A stretch of DNA of 64,000 nt from 55-13 sp964501275 (GCA_964501275.1 CAZCSP010000002.1:140336-204335); one strand, 5' to 3'; positions 17,001 to 25,355 are shown, counted from the first letter of the stretch. Made by a program: numbers and translations. The notes: a model not told the origin generated them from the sequence alone.

Positions 17001-17112
17001 TCTATCACACCTCAAGGAAGGCGTCCAGGCATTCCTCTTGCTCGATCCGAAAGGCCAAGCGCGGTTTTTGATAGCCAGGCAGCAGCTTGCCAAAAAGCCC
17101 ACTGCGGACTAA
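14095..17112 (+). CDS. Secreted caspase-like peptidase (C14) with TPR-type repeats
   Basis: The 1005-aa product has a signal peptide (1-20), then a caspase-fold domain: WALVIGASDYTELGKLNYAAKDA, catalytic His 124 in FYFSGHG and Cys 173 in IVDACRGG. Both dyad residues are present. From about 290 to 880 the sequence is helical with repeated A/L/Y spacing like TPR (LYEQDRFAEAVDVYKAIDSL and similar). The last 100 residues are beta-rich. Bacterial metacaspase-like proteins of this type often cleave after Arg/Lys; its export suggests an extracytoplasmic role. It is convergent with the aldo/keto reductase with a 4-nt overlap. Confidence 0.88.
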   Translation: MRSRLFVVCLLLAVASVGGAQVSKGKLAPRDLPFTPPKKWALVIGASDYTELGKLNYAAKDAQAFADVLKERFDFKPEAIELITDDKDSASKPTVERISAALDRQLKDSRLDKGDLFIFYFSGHGIGTSKGDYLMPTDATAADVEQSGQNVKEIVQKFVKAGLRNVLVIVDACRGGEKNTFGEEFRKLGREANIAVMLSCEPGARSYEYPRLGHGVFTSHLIRSLRSPDLPSSTTGTLWASTILKDIQQKVPEYTIRDYPSKPQTPTGWADTTMDVAIGLFPAKATVRLKLADILAEGERLDQGEYLDYLRRTAASLYEQDRFAEAVDVYKAIDSLQKLSPVESYLYANALQEEGRTFEAEKVLLPLRRGDKDDVYTHLATLYSPSRLVPPSERRQAAQELWRLRKEEWTVQVVYPALSSYGSNHDASEFIQNGLAQTSLHPRTVLFFQGLVLANKSDWKSARVSWEKALQIDGPYPTNDILRLQIYQTLVHLNQIGDMELFLKSALDNPSIREAYWALLLAQYYKETGRIDLMMGALEVAFTKDMESDNLLWAMRIAGIQYPAFGDKIVEQATKKPHGWKAILARDWVQLAGKDPAAFLASIQESKKYCDDEFAVLFECLRVLDSIFDDALAMGKLPPDQYSQFMVAYSAILAADVNQFGYQPYVWMLFNKFVVNAEKLEQAQALYNLYLGPRLDDGTLDPLLRAPYLFIVLQVADVKRIEQLWKLGGMPSADQIDAQWLVSMFYATKGDMEKANALLPTLAPSATFGPAAEAFRAYLQVKSGAKPELKKLAQKMSDSPSAIHWLALALVEQGDWDAALPLLEENVMLRQQGFFFLQARATEAYFNRLLALGQSEKANELAYNVSLSGYGNPIYAKIHYGPHAKIEAFQGTIELETVEFEHLHQLEPGSLRLTIDAGGNVSGSLAKKEEGRPVVGKVDAFGNLRATFKDGDREWSITGKIAPPPLYKALSHLKEGVQAFLLLDPKGQARFLIARQQLAKKPTAD

Positions 17113-18053
17113 GGCAACGGCTTGCCTCGGGCCGCTACCAGGATGCGATACCAGTCTTCCCGATCCACGTCGATCTCATCGGCCTTGGACGCATCCCGGA
17201 TGTTGTCGGGGTTTGTAGAGCCGACGATGGGGATGATCTTGCTGGGGTGTTTCATCAGCCAGGCCAGGGCCATCACCGTTCGGGAGACGCCGTAGCCCAC
17301 CGCGATGGCGTCCAAGGTGTCCAGCAGGGGAATTCGCTTTTCAGCCTCGGGATGGTCGGCGGCCACCGTGCCTCCCGCCCCCAGCCAACCGCCGCCCAAG
17401 GGACTCCAGGAAAGCGGGGTGATCTGCCTCTCCAGGCACTGGTCCAGGGTGCCGTCGTAGAAGCAGTCCAACCTCCCCAGGTGAATCTCCACCTGGTTGA
17501 CGACCAATGGGAAATCAAGCTGGGATTGCAGAGCCGCGACGAAGGACGGCGAGAAGTTGGAGACACCGAAGTATCTCACCACTCCCTGGGCCTTCAGTTT
17601 GGTGAAGGCGGAAGCGATCTCCGATGGGTCCATCAAAAGGTCGGGGCGGTGGAGTTGGTAGATGTCGATCTGATCCACGCCCAGCCGTTGCAACGACTTG
17701 TGGCAAGACTCTTCGATATGCGAGGCGGAGAAGTCGTACCGGTGGGGCGAATCCGGGTTGGGGTCGCCGAGGAAGCGGATGCCGCATTTGGTGGCGATCA
17801 GGATGTCCTTCCGCATCGACGGGACCTCCCGCATCACCTCGCCATGAATCTCCTCACAGGCGCCTCGGCAATAGATGTCGGCATGGTCGAATAGCGTGTA
17901 GCCCGCCTCATAGGCCGCCAAGATGGCCTGCTTGCCCTTGTCTCGCTTCTCCTGGTCGATCTCCGCCGGGTTCCATGTTCCCGCCACGCGCATACATCCG
18001 TAGCTCAATCGAGAGGATCGAAGGTCGGATTTGCCGATCTTTTGTTGCTTCAT
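17109..18053 (-). CDS. Aldo/keto reductase
   Basis: The 314-aa TIM-barrel oxidoreductase uses NAD(P)H. The tetrad is visible as Asp 56 and Tyr 61 (LFDHADIY), Lys 89 (ATKCG) and His 135 (YQLHRPD). The C-terminal IIPIVGSTNPDNIRDA binds the cofactor phosphate. It is closest in style to YdhF-like reductases. ATG 18053 is preferred; earlier in-frame codons lie over the divergent gene's leader. Confidence 0.92.
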   Translation of the reverse strand: MKQQKIGKSDLRSSRLSYGCMRVAGTWNPAEIDQEKRDKGKQAILAAYEAGYTLFDHADIYCRGACEEIHGEVMREVPSMRKDILIATKCGIRFLGDPNPDSPHRYDFSASHIEESCHKSLQRLGVDQIDIYQLHRPDLLMDPSEIASAFTKLKAQGVVRYFGVSNFSPSFVAALQSQLDFPLVVNQVEIHLGRLDCFYDGTLDQCLERQITPLSWSPLGGGWLGAGGTVAADHPEAEKRIPLLDTLDAIAVGYGVSRTVMALAWLMKHPSKIIPIVGSTNPDNIRDASKADEIDVDREDWYRILVAARGKPLP

Positions 18054-18115
18054 GCCCCCATCTTGGCCCGAACGCCTGCAGATTCGCGAGGGTTCTGCCG
18101 AAAAGTTAAAGGTCC

Positions 18116-18298
18116 ATGAATATCGGAAGCTCAACTGGGGTCAATGCTGCGCTCAATGCGCTGACCGGCGTGGAAGACAAGAAACTGGCCCTTCAGGTGT
18201 CCATGCTCCGCAAGTCCCTGGACTCCCAACAGCAGATGGCCGCCGATCTCCTCAAGCTCCTGGACGGCAAAGGCCAGCAGATCGACATCCGCGCGTAA
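18116..18298 (+). CDS. YjfB-like small putative motility protein
   Basis: The 60-aa protein follows the YjfB_motility pattern: an N-terminal Ala-rich helix, then LALQVSMLRKSLDSQQQMAADLLKLLDG and a terminal IDI(R)A. Such proteins are named for motility loci but have no proven function. It is divergent from the aldo/keto reductase and stands alone. Confidence 0.7.
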   Translation: MNIGSSTGVNAALNALTGVEDKKLALQVSMLRKSLDSQQQMAADLLKLLDGKGQQIDIRA

Positions 18299-18308
18299 AT
18301 CGCCTGCG

Positions 18309-18656
18309 TCAAGCGTGCTCCACCAACTGGTACCACCGCCCGTCCGGGTCTTGGAAGGTAAGGCAGTCGGGCGAGCCATCGGTTCCCAGAATGGAAATCC
18401 CTGCTGTCTCCAACCTCCTATGGGCCGCGCCTAAGTCCTCGGTGTACACGACTAACGCCTGATGGGCAGATTGGTAATTGGGAACAGCGGGCAGATCTTG
18501 TAAATTCGGGCGAAGCAAGATTTCGATCATGCCTCCTTGGAGCCACACAAATCCCCCAGGCTGTTCCACCACGACGTCAAACCCCAGACCCTCAACAAAG
18601 AACCGCTTGGTGACGGCCGTGTCCCGACAAAAAAGTTCAACGTGTCCCAGATGCAT
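18309..18656 (-). CDS. VOC-family (glyoxalase-like) protein
   Basis: The 115-aa beta-alpha-beta-beta-beta protein begins MHLGHVELFCRD and has the paired modules typical of vicinal oxygen chelate proteins, ending CLTFQDPDGRWYQLVEHA with a C-terminal metal-binding Glu-like position. ATG 18656 fits the family start; an in-frame TTG at 18674 is an alternative. It overlaps the end of the methyltransferase gene and is the last gene of a four-gene operon. Confidence 0.85.
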   Translation of the reverse strand: MHLGHVELFCRDTAVTKRFFVEGLGFDVVVEQPGGFVWLQGGMIEILLRPNLQDLPAVPNYQSAHQALVVYTEDLGAAHRRLETAGISILGTDGSPDCLTFQDPDGRWYQLVEHA

Positions 18657-19383
18657 CGGTAGGTTTACGCGCAACGGTGACCACGCTGCTCCCCCAAGGT
18701 AAATTTCCGAGTCTGAGAATCATCCCGGCCTCTAGCTCTTGGAGCCCAATCAGGAGGTGGTTCATCCACTTGGGCACTTTGGGGAGGGAGGCCCGGGCTG
18801 GTCCTCGGCGGGTCTTTTCTACCAATCGGGTCAGGACGACGATCGGGAAGAGAAGGAAGACTGAGTAGGAGTTGCGCACGATTTCAAAGCCCGCCCGCTG
18901 AAGCTTTTGCGCCACTTCGCGCTTTCGGTATCGGCGGAAGTGGTGCAGCGCCACGTCGTGGGGGCCCCACAGGGCCATAAATGCGGGAACGCTGAGGACC
19001 AGGACGCCGCCCGGCGCCAAGACATGGTAGGCCTCGCGAAACGCCGCCTCGTCGTCCTTCAGATGCTCAAACACATCCAGTGAAGTAATCGCATCGAAAC
19101 GCGTCTTCGTATAAGGCAGATTCTCAGCATCGCCCTGCACGAGCCTGGGCAGACCCCGCTCTTGGCAGAACCGCAAAGCCTGGACGCTGAAATCCAGGCC
19201 AAAGGTGGTGGCAAAGGCCTGCATCTCCTGCGAGACGACGCCGGTGCCACAGCCCAGATCGAGCACTCGAGGATGCTCGGGACCATACTTTTTCAGTAGC
19301 TGAAGAGCCAGCGAACGCCGCCCGACGAACCACCAGTAGTGGTCCTCCAGGTCGTGCATCTTGATGTATTCGTCCGCGTTCAA
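18637..19383 (-). CDS. Class I SAM-dependent methyltransferase (membrane or glycan-linked)
   Basis: The 248-aa product has VLDLGCGTGVVSQEM (motif I), FGLDFS, LVQGDAENLPY and ITSLDVFEHLKDDEA, followed by a C-terminal hydrophobic segment (SYSVFLLFPIVVLTRLV). The N-terminal DLEDHYWWFVGRR signature is common in methyltransferases next to glycosyltransferases. It starts with TTG in a TTGA overlap with the glycosyltransferase stop, so it is co-translated and may act on the same lipid-linked product. Confidence 0.88.
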   Translation of the reverse strand: MNADEYIKMHDLEDHYWWFVGRRSLALQLLKKYGPEHPRVLDLGCGTGVVSQEMQAFATTFGLDFSVQALRFCQERGLPRLVQGDAENLPYTKTRFDAITSLDVFEHLKDDEAAFREAYHVLAPGGVLVLSVPAFMALWGPHDVALHHFRRYRKREVAQKLQRAGFEIVRNSYSVFLLFPIVVLTRLVEKTRRGPARASLPKVPKWMNHLLIGLQELEAGMILRLGNLPWGSSVVTVARKPTDASGTR

Positions 19384-20114
19384 TCCTTACCCAGCCGCGC
19401 CTTCTTACCCTTCAATCTTAGCTTCACCAAGTCGCGGAGCATTCTCGGGCCATCCCTCAGCAAGACCACTTTGGACCCCTCCTGGTGGGACCAGCGGATG
19501 GGGACCTCATCGATACGGTAGCCCAAGTCGCGGGCGATCATGAGGGCTTCAAAATCGAAGGAAAAGCCATCCAACTTGCAGCGTGCAAAGATGTCTTGGG
19601 CCGCCGCTCGCGTGAACATTTTGAACCCACATTGCGTGTCGTCGATCCCTTTGATCGCCAATATCTGAACTGCCTTGTTGAAGCATCGCCCAAGGAACTC
19701 GCGGTACCACGGCTGGCGAACCTCCAACTTGCTATCTCGCAAAGGTCGGCTGCCGATCGCCACATCCGCCCCGCCCCGCATATGTTCCAGCAGTTTCTCG
19801 GTTTCCTCCTGGGGCGTGGCGATATCGGCGTCGCAAAACAAAATCCATTCGCCAGGCGCCTCCAAGATTCCCTTTCGAACAGCATAGCCTTTGCCGCGGT
19901 TGGGGGTGTACGCGATCAGCCGGAACTGGGGATGGTCCTTGACGAACTCCTCGACAATGGCGTTTGTGGCGTCCTTGCTCCCGTCGCTAACGATCGCCAC
20001 ATCCCATGGATAGGCTTGAGCCCCGTAATACTCCGCCAGCCGCTCTAGCGACGGGCGAATGCGTGATTCCTCGTTGTAAGCGGGAACGACCACGGACAGG
20101 TGCGGCAGGCTCAA
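19380..20114 (-). CDS. Family 2 glycosyltransferase, dolichyl-phosphate glucose/mannose synthase type
   Basis: The 244-aa enzyme transfers a sugar from a nucleotide donor to a polyprenyl phosphate. GT-A motifs: LSVVVPAYNEESRI, VSDGSKD, NRGKGYAVRKGI, the DxD as FCDADIATP, and QCGFKMFTR with FDFEALMIARDLGY near the end. The TTG start at 20114 forms a TTGA overlap with the upstream transporter stop. A much longer frame upstream is antisense-like and discarded. It works with the methyltransferase and EamA transporter in one operon. Confidence 0.9.
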   Translation of the reverse strand: MSLPHLSVVVPAYNEESRIRPSLERLAEYYGAQAYPWDVAIVSDGSKDATNAIVEEFVKDHPQFRLIAYTPNRGKGYAVRKGILEAPGEWILFCDADIATPQEETEKLLEHMRGGADVAIGSRPLRDSKLEVRQPWYREFLGRCFNKAVQILAIKGIDDTQCGFKMFTRAAAQDIFARCKLDGFSFDFEALMIARDLGYRIDEVPIRWSHQEGSKVVLLRDGPRMLRDLVKLRLKGKKARLGKD

Positions 20115-21004
20115 ACCGAGGCTGATGATACCGCTTGCGGAGATTCCGGGCCCTTCGAGGCCCTCGCCAGCACCAACACTGCCGCCAGAATACATGCTCC
20201 CCCTAACACCTGGATCGCCCCCATCCGTTCCCCCATAAACGCCACGGAAAGGGTTGCGGTGGCCAAGGGTTCGACCGCCGCCAGCGTGGAGGTCGCCACC
20301 GGCCCGATCCGGTCCAAGCCTGCCAATAGGGTCGATATCGCGAGGAAAGTAGGAATGGCCGCCAACAAAATCGCCCATGTCCAACCCACCGCCTCCGTTG
20401 GCCACTGCAAACCCTGCACCAAAGCCAGGATCGCATAGGCGATGGCGGCGGTCGCAATGACGATCGTGGAAGAAGCCAGCGAATCCACCCCCGCCAAAAC
20501 CCGCGTGCCCACCAGCAGATAGGCGGAATAAAACAAAGCGGTCCCGACCCCAAACGCAATACCCGGAACGTTCCCCGCCCCCGAAACCCCCACGATCAGC
20601 ACCGACCCCAAAATCGCCAACCCCACCGCCAGCCACTTCGCCAGATACATGCGTTCCTGGAAAAGCAGAACCGCGGCCAAGGTCACAATACCGGGATAGA
20701 GGTACAGCAGAAGCGAAACCATGCTCGCCGGTATGTGCTTGAGAGCTGCGAAGAAGGTGTAAGACTGGCCAATGTAAAGCCCGCCCATCGCCAGCAGCCC
20801 AAGCGTCTTCTTCTGGTTGGGCCAGGTGGGCTTCTTCCAAACTGCCAAGGTCAGCAGCAAAGCCGTCGCAATCCCAAACCGCACCATCAGCAAAGTCACC
20901 TGCCCAAACCCTGCATCGTAGGACCGTTGGGCGAACAGCGCCAACGTGCCAAAGGCAAGCGAGGACAGAATCACGAGGAACGAGCCAACGGACACGGGGT
21001 TCAT
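20111..21004 (-). CDS. EamA/DMT-family transporter
   Basis: The 297-aa inner-membrane protein has about ten hydrophobic helices in two EamA repeats, with typical segments such as LLLYLYPGIVTLAAVLLFQE and ALSVAFMGERMGAIQVLGG. Members export small metabolites or move lipid-linked sugars. It is the first gene of the operon with the glycosyltransferase and methyltransferase, so a flippase-like role is possible but unproven. Confidence 0.9.
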   Translation of the reverse strand: MNPVSVGSFLVILSSLAFGTLALFAQRSYDAGFGQVTLLMVRFGIATALLLTLAVWKKPTWPNQKKTLGLLAMGGLYIGQSYTFFAALKHIPASMVSLLLYLYPGIVTLAAVLLFQERMYLAKWLAVGLAILGSVLIVGVSGAGNVPGIAFGVGTALFYSAYLLVGTRVLAGVDSLASSTIVIATAAIAYAILALVQGLQWPTEAVGWTWAILLAAIPTFLAISTLLAGLDRIGPVATSTLAAVEPLATATLSVAFMGERMGAIQVLGGACILAAVLVLARASKGPESPQAVSSASV

Positions 21005-21072
21005 TGTGGATGAGGCAACGCCAAGGGCCTAGTCCTCCCCACCAATCCGACTCCCGACTGGTTGGCTTAAGT

Positions 21073-21122
21073 GCGGAAGAGAAGGGTTTTGACGATCACT
21101 AACAGAAAGCCCTTCTCTCCGC
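21073..21122 (-). terminator. Stem-loop between the DUF4139-like and EamA genes
   Basis: GCGGAAGAGAAGGG and CCCTTCTCTCCGC pair with one bulge around a loop of about 22 nt, just past the stop of the upstream gene. There is no clear U-run, so it may be a weak terminator or processing site. Confidence 0.4.
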
Positions 21123-21133
21123 GCTTCATCCAA

Positions 21134-22747
21134 CTACCGGTTCGCTTTCACAAGGATCGAGAACTCGTAGGTGAGGGTGGTGGATTTGCCTGACTCTATG
21201 TCGGTCTGCCAAGTGATGACGCTCGTTGGATTGCTGTCGGTAATGCCTTTGGCCAGCTTTACAACTTTGGCCTGATGGCTGGCGGCAGAGACCTCGCCGG
21301 TCAAGTTCTTGGCCACCTTCATGGTGACGGTACTCGGCTTGTTATTCTGGATCACCAAGGTGCCTTTGACGTGAAGACGGTCGAAGAGGTCCTTTTCTTC
21401 GTACATCCGCTCGCCTTGCCGATCCAGGCCGATGTAGACCTTCTGCTTGATGACGCCCGGCTCGCGCTTGACTTCCTCTTCGCTCTTCTCCACCCGAACA
21501 TCCAGGGCCTTGGTGATTCGGACCTCGGCTTCGGCTCCGGCTGGGGTGTAGGTCATCATGTCCTGGCCCAGCATCTGGCCGCTCTTGAATGTGGTGACGG
21601 CGCTGGTGGTAAGGGGTTGGCCGGAAGTGTTCTTGAAGCGGACGCTATGCCAGACCTCGCCGGGATCGCCGCTGGGGAACCTGTATTCCACGTTGCCGAT
21701 GGTCTGGTCTTCCACCAGCCAAGTGTAAAGCTCCTTGTAGGCGGCCTCGGCCTGGAAAAGCATATACATCGCCCGCTCACCCTGCTTCAGAGTGAGGCCC
21801 TGCTTGGTGTAGAAGAAGAGGTCTCCGGCCTGTAGGCCATCGCCCTGCATGTCCATCACTTCTTCCATTGCATCGGCGGTTATCGGCGCGGCGGCTTTTT
21901 GATTCATCATCTCCCCGGCGCGGTTTCGCCCGCTTGCCCCCGGACCACCGGCTCCGCCAAACGTTGCGCCGCCGATGGTTCCCAGGAACTGGTCGGCGTT
22001 GCTATGCATGAGGAGCGGGTCGATGGTTCCGGCGAAGCGCATGTTGGGGAAGCCGGTGACAAACCGGAGGTCGCCGTTGATCACATCCTCCAGATCGTTG
22101 ATCGCAGTGGCTTTGGCAGTCAACTTCAGCTTTTTGGGGTCGGTGATGTCGAGGGCGAAGGCGGGCGCCCAGGTGAGGCCCCGCTCTAGGCTGACCATAA
22201 AGACCTTGCCGGGGCGCGCGGTTTCCACGTCGAACCGCAAGCCGCGGACTTTGCTGGTAACGCTGGTCTTGGCAGCGTAGATCAGGCTCTCCTTCGACTT
22301 GATGGAAATGATCGACTTACGGGGAATCGTGAACTGCTCGCCCTCGCTCTCCACAAAGGCCAGCTCCTCCGAGATGAGTAGCAGCTTCCCAGTCTGCCAC
22401 TCCCGTTTGTCGTTTGGCATCGCGACCTCGAACGACAGCGTTTTCCCTTTGTTCGCCGCCAGTATCTGGCCGAGGGTGCCGTACTCGATCGAGACGTCCT
22501 GCTTAACATCGTTGAGCGCGTTGACGACCTCTTTGAGCTTGGTGCCATCCGTCGCCGTGATCCAGACCGTGCCTAGCGATCCTTGCGGAATCTGCTTGAT
22601 CATGTACTCTCCCGTCGCGGGCACGTCCATCTCCCGCAGAACCACCACATAGCCGTTCTTAAACATCGATGCGCCGGTGATCCGCATCGTCGCCTCTTTC
22701 GGAGCGGGGCTCGCGAGCACGCTCATTGCCAATAAAGTTGAAATCAT
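21134..22747 (-). CDS. Exported DUF4139-like protein
   Basis: The 537-aa product has a short signal peptide (about 1-16). The N-terminal region has beta-rich repeats (TGASMFKNGYVVVLREM, ATGEYMIKQIPQGSLGTVWI) and the C-terminal half reads like the DUF4139 beta sandwich (VRFKNTSGQPLTTSAVTTFKSG; KVYIGLDRQGERMYEEKDLFDRLHVKGTLVIQNNK). A Gly/Asn/Met-rich linker sits at about 260-310. Members are often called mucoidy-inhibitor-like; function is unknown. Single gene, divergent from tspO. Confidence 0.75.
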   Translation of the reverse strand: MISTLLAMSVLASPAPKEATMRITGASMFKNGYVVVLREMDVPATGEYMIKQIPQGSLGTVWITATDGTKLKEVVNALNDVKQDVSIEYGTLGQILAANKGKTLSFEVAMPNDKREWQTGKLLLISEELAFVESEGEQFTIPRKSIISIKSKESLIYAAKTSVTSKVRGLRFDVETARPGKVFMVSLERGLTWAPAFALDITDPKKLKLTAKATAINDLEDVINGDLRFVTGFPNMRFAGTIDPLLMHSNADQFLGTIGGATFGGAGGPGASGRNRAGEMMNQKAAAPITADAMEEVMDMQGDGLQAGDLFFYTKQGLTLKQGERAMYMLFQAEAAYKELYTWLVEDQTIGNVEYRFPSGDPGEVWHSVRFKNTSGQPLTTSAVTTFKSGQMLGQDMMTYTPAGAEAEVRITKALDVRVEKSEEEVKREPGVIKQKVYIGLDRQGERMYEEKDLFDRLHVKGTLVIQNNKPSTVTMKVAKNLTGEVSAASHQAKVVKLAKGITDSNPTSVITWQTDIESGKSTTLTYEFSILVKANR

Positions 22748-22845
22748 TCCGTAGACCTCCGGAAGGGTGAGACGGACGATTCTCTCGAACGTTCCGACAA
22801 TTGCCGAACAGACTGGGCTTTCTACCGGTCAAGATTAGGACTGCG

Positions 22846-23406
22846 ATGTTGGAAACCAAATCCCATCCCCTGCCCAGCTTCCTGGTCTGCCAGACCATTT
22901 GCTTTTTGGCCAGCTTCATTGGGAGTCAGGCGACGTTTATTGGGTTGCAGGGGTGGTACCCGGCGCTGGCCAAGCCCGCCTTCAATCCGCCAAGCTGGGT
23001 TTTTGCGCCAGTGTGGACCGTTCTTTACTTCCTGATGGGGGTGGCGCTGTTCCAGGTTTGGCGGGCCGAGCCTTCTCGGGGGCGGACTTGGGGGCTGTGG
23101 CAGTTTGGAGTCCAGTTGGTTTTGAATGCCTTGTGGAGCTGGATTTTCTTTGGCTGGTTTCAGTTGCAGTGGGCGTTTGTGGAGATCTTTGTGCTGGACC
23201 TGGCCATCTTGGCGACGATCCTGGTGTTCCGAAAGGTGAAGCCCTCCGCCGCCTGGCTCCTGTCCCCCTACCTGGCCTGGACCCTCTTTGCCACTCTGCT
23301 CACCTTCAGCATCTGGCGCATGAACCCCACCAACGCCGACCCAAAAAGCGAGAATATCCAGATTCAGATTGGCGAACCTGAGCTGACGCCGTTGCCGGGG
23401 CCCTAG
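22846..23406 (+). CDS. TspO/MBR-family membrane protein
   Basis: The 186-aa protein has five predicted helices and the family signatures WYPALAKPAFNPPSWVFAPVWTVLY and LNALWSWIFFGW, with W..N at the end of the last helix (FSIWRMNP). TspO binds tetrapyrroles and cholesterol-like ligands and modulates stress responses. ATG 22846 is preceded by AGGA; upstream in-frame TTG is less likely. Its 3' side borders a repeat block. Confidence 0.92.
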   Translation: MLETKSHPLPSFLVCQTICFLASFIGSQATFIGLQGWYPALAKPAFNPPSWVFAPVWTVLYFLMGVALFQVWRAEPSRGRTWGLWQFGVQLVLNALWSWIFFGWFQLQWAFVEIFVLDLAILATILVFRKVKPSAAWLLSPYLAWTLFATLLTFSIWRMNPTNADPKSENIQIQIGEPELTPLPGP

Positions 23407-23411
23407 GCTAC

Positions 23412-23490
23412 TGGACCGCTGATCTCCAGATCGGCATCCCGGCTTTTCGGGGAAACCACAGATGACGCAGATGTTCGCAGATGGGAAGGA
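23412..23490. repeat. Dispersed repeat unit (family D), single copy
   Basis: The 24-nt unit TGGACCGCTGATCTCCAG... (23412-23435) is identical to 27186-27209. About 20 nt later both sites share the word AGATGACGCAGATG, so two modules recur in the same order at both places. The core GATCTCCAGATC is palindromic. Confidence 0.7.
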
Positions 23491-23546
23491 ACCACAGAAG
23501 GCGCAGAAGGGACGCAGAAAGGGCTTTACGGCTTTTGCGGAGTTGA

Positions 23547-23575
23547 AAATGAAGCTTGACACGCTACCTAGGATG
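23547..23575. repeat. AAGCTTGACA repeat overlapping the end of a HEAT gene
   Basis: AATGAAGCTTGACACGCTAC followed by CTAGGATG closely matches 62419-62446. The TAG stop of the HEAT gene (23568-23570) lies within the repeat, so the last residues and stop of that protein are encoded by repeat DNA. Confidence 0.55.
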
Positions 23576-25355
23576 CCAGCTTCTTTCTCAGCTTCACCTG
23601 GACTTCCAGCAGATAGTTACGGGTTTCGCCTTTTGCGAATGCCAGCAGTCTGGTCAGGCCTCGCATGGACTCTTCTGACTCGATTCGTAAAAGGGCGTCG
23701 GCGCTGTTTCGGGTTGCCTGGTCGTTTCGTGACCCAATCTCAACCAGTGCGCCCACGGCATCGTCGCCAACAGCTTGTAGAGCCTCCCAGACCTTTTTCT
23801 GGACGGATGCCTCTTTATCTGTTGCCAGCCGTTTGATCCAGTCGATACGATCCAAGGTTTCGAGTTGGCTCAGGACCTCGACGCTGGCTTCCCGGATAAA
23901 CGGGTTTGAAGAGTCAAGGCCCTTCCTCGCATGGGTCATCGCCGCTTCGGGGGTATATCGAAGCTGGGTTAGGGCGCACTCTCGAACGTCGTGCACGTCG
24001 GATAGAAAGGCCCACAAGGCATCCACCGACCCCGCCGACTTCAAGGAACCCAATGACCTTGCCACTGCCTCTCTAACTTCGGGCGAAGGGTCTTTTGCCA
24101 ATGCGATCAGGTTGGCAAGGTCGTCGTTCCTGAAAGGAAAAGCGCCTATCGCCTGTGCTCGAACAGCAGGGTTCGGGTCGCCGATCAGGTGAAGGGTCAA
24201 GGCCCTTACGTGGGCCGAATCATAGTCTTTGGGGTCGGGTCCTGAGAACTCTGGGTCCCATTCGGCATCGTCAAGACCGCCTAGCGCCTGCGCCGCGCTT
24301 TCTCTTACCGAGGGCTCCCGGTCTTGGATCGCCATGGAAAGAACGTCCAGAGTAGCCCGACAAGGCAACCCTGAAAGCGCGTCCAATGCGTTGCACTTCG
24401 CAACTGTTGAGAGCCTTGTCCACTGTGACCTGAGCGCGTCGGTAGTTTGAGTCCCATACCGAACCAGAAGCCGATCCGGTACGGACCACTCACCCGGCTT
24501 GTTGACCAAGCGAGCCAAAATTAAGGGGAGAGCCTCGGATGTGGGCCAAGCCATCGCAACCTTGTAGCCTGCCTCTACTACTTCCTCGTTCTTGCTCCTG
24601 AGCCACTGCAAGAGGAATGGCCTAATCCCAGCCACCCTTTGTTCAGCAAGAGCCGTAGCAACCCCGTCGTAGCCTTCCCGGCGCTCCGCGACCAACGGCA
24701 GAAGCTCTTTGGCGTGGTTCGATGCCACCCAGGCGTAGTGCTTCGTGATCGCCTCATCCAGAACCTGGTGGAACTTGGTTTCGGGCGTTACCACTCCGCC
24801 ACAGAGCTCACGCCACACAAGGTGAACAGGGTCAAAGTGAGAGGCCAACTCGAACAGTGCATCGTGGCTCTGCCGACGCACCTCTGGGTCGGGCGACTTG
24901 TGACCGGACGCCAGGATGCTCACATACTCCTTGGCCAAGACTTGCACCAACGGAAGCGCTTTACTTAGATCAGCGGCTTTGTAACGTTCGATTACTGCAT
25001 CCAGTGCGATTTTCAGTTCATCCAGCTCTCTCTTGCTGATGTCGTTTCGGTCAAGGCGTTGAAGTATCTGGTCGATCGCGGCTCCAATGGAAGCATGGAC
25101 GGCAAACTCGTCCGCCCTTTCGGGCATGGCACGGAGCATGACGCCAAAGTCGTCGGCAAACTTCGGAAGGAGTCGCTGTATTTCCCGCTGGACCTCGACT
25201 GGCTCTGATGGGTAAGGGGCAAATATCTGCCGCCACGCTCCGAAGGTCTTGGCGTTTGCCAAATCCTGGATGGCTTGGATTCGGGAAGGGTCGGCTTGGG
25301 TTAGGGAGGTCAAGCTTCCAAATAGCAGGGCCAGCAGAAGTCTAGTTGTCATCAT
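23568..25355 (-). CDS. Exported HEAT-repeat protein (second of a pair)
   Basis: The 595-aa product has a signal peptide (MMTTRLLLALLFGSLTSLTQA). The region about 330-580 contains HEAT/PBS-lyase-like repeats with the pattern DPxPxVRxxAxxxLG (REPSVRESAAQALGGL, NPAVRAQAIGAFPF, SPEVREAVARSLGSL). These make a curved helical protein-binding scaffold. It overlaps the upstream HEAT gene by 14 nt and shares its length and layout, so the two probably arose by duplication. Partner unknown. Confidence 0.82.
   Translation of the reverse strand: MMTTRLLLALLFGSLTSLTQADPSRIQAIQDLANAKTFGAWRQIFAPYPSEPVEVQREIQRLLPKFADDFGVMLRAMPERADEFAVHASIGAAIDQILQRLDRNDISKRELDELKIALDAVIERYKAADLSKALPLVQVLAKEYVSILASGHKSPDPEVRRQSHDALFELASHFDPVHLVWRELCGGVVTPETKFHQVLDEAITKHYAWVASNHAKELLPLVAERREGYDGVATALAEQRVAGIRPFLLQWLRSKNEEVVEAGYKVAMAWPTSEALPLILARLVNKPGEWSVPDRLLVRYGTQTTDALRSQWTRLSTVAKCNALDALSGLPCRATLDVLSMAIQDREPSVRESAAQALGGLDDAEWDPEFSGPDPKDYDSAHVRALTLHLIGDPNPAVRAQAIGAFPFRNDDLANLIALAKDPSPEVREAVARSLGSLKSAGSVDALWAFLSDVHDVRECALTQLRYTPEAAMTHARKGLDSSNPFIREASVEVLSQLETLDRIDWIKRLATDKEASVQKKVWEALQAVGDDAVGALVEIGSRNDQATRNSADALLRIESEESMRGLTRLLAFAKGETRNYLLEVQVKLRKKLAS

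Noticed and set aside
20115..20840. N-terminal extension of the glycosyltransferase frame
   Set aside because: It is read through the EamA gene in another frame and is Gly-rich without domain similarity; TTG at 20114 with a TTGA overlap explains the start.
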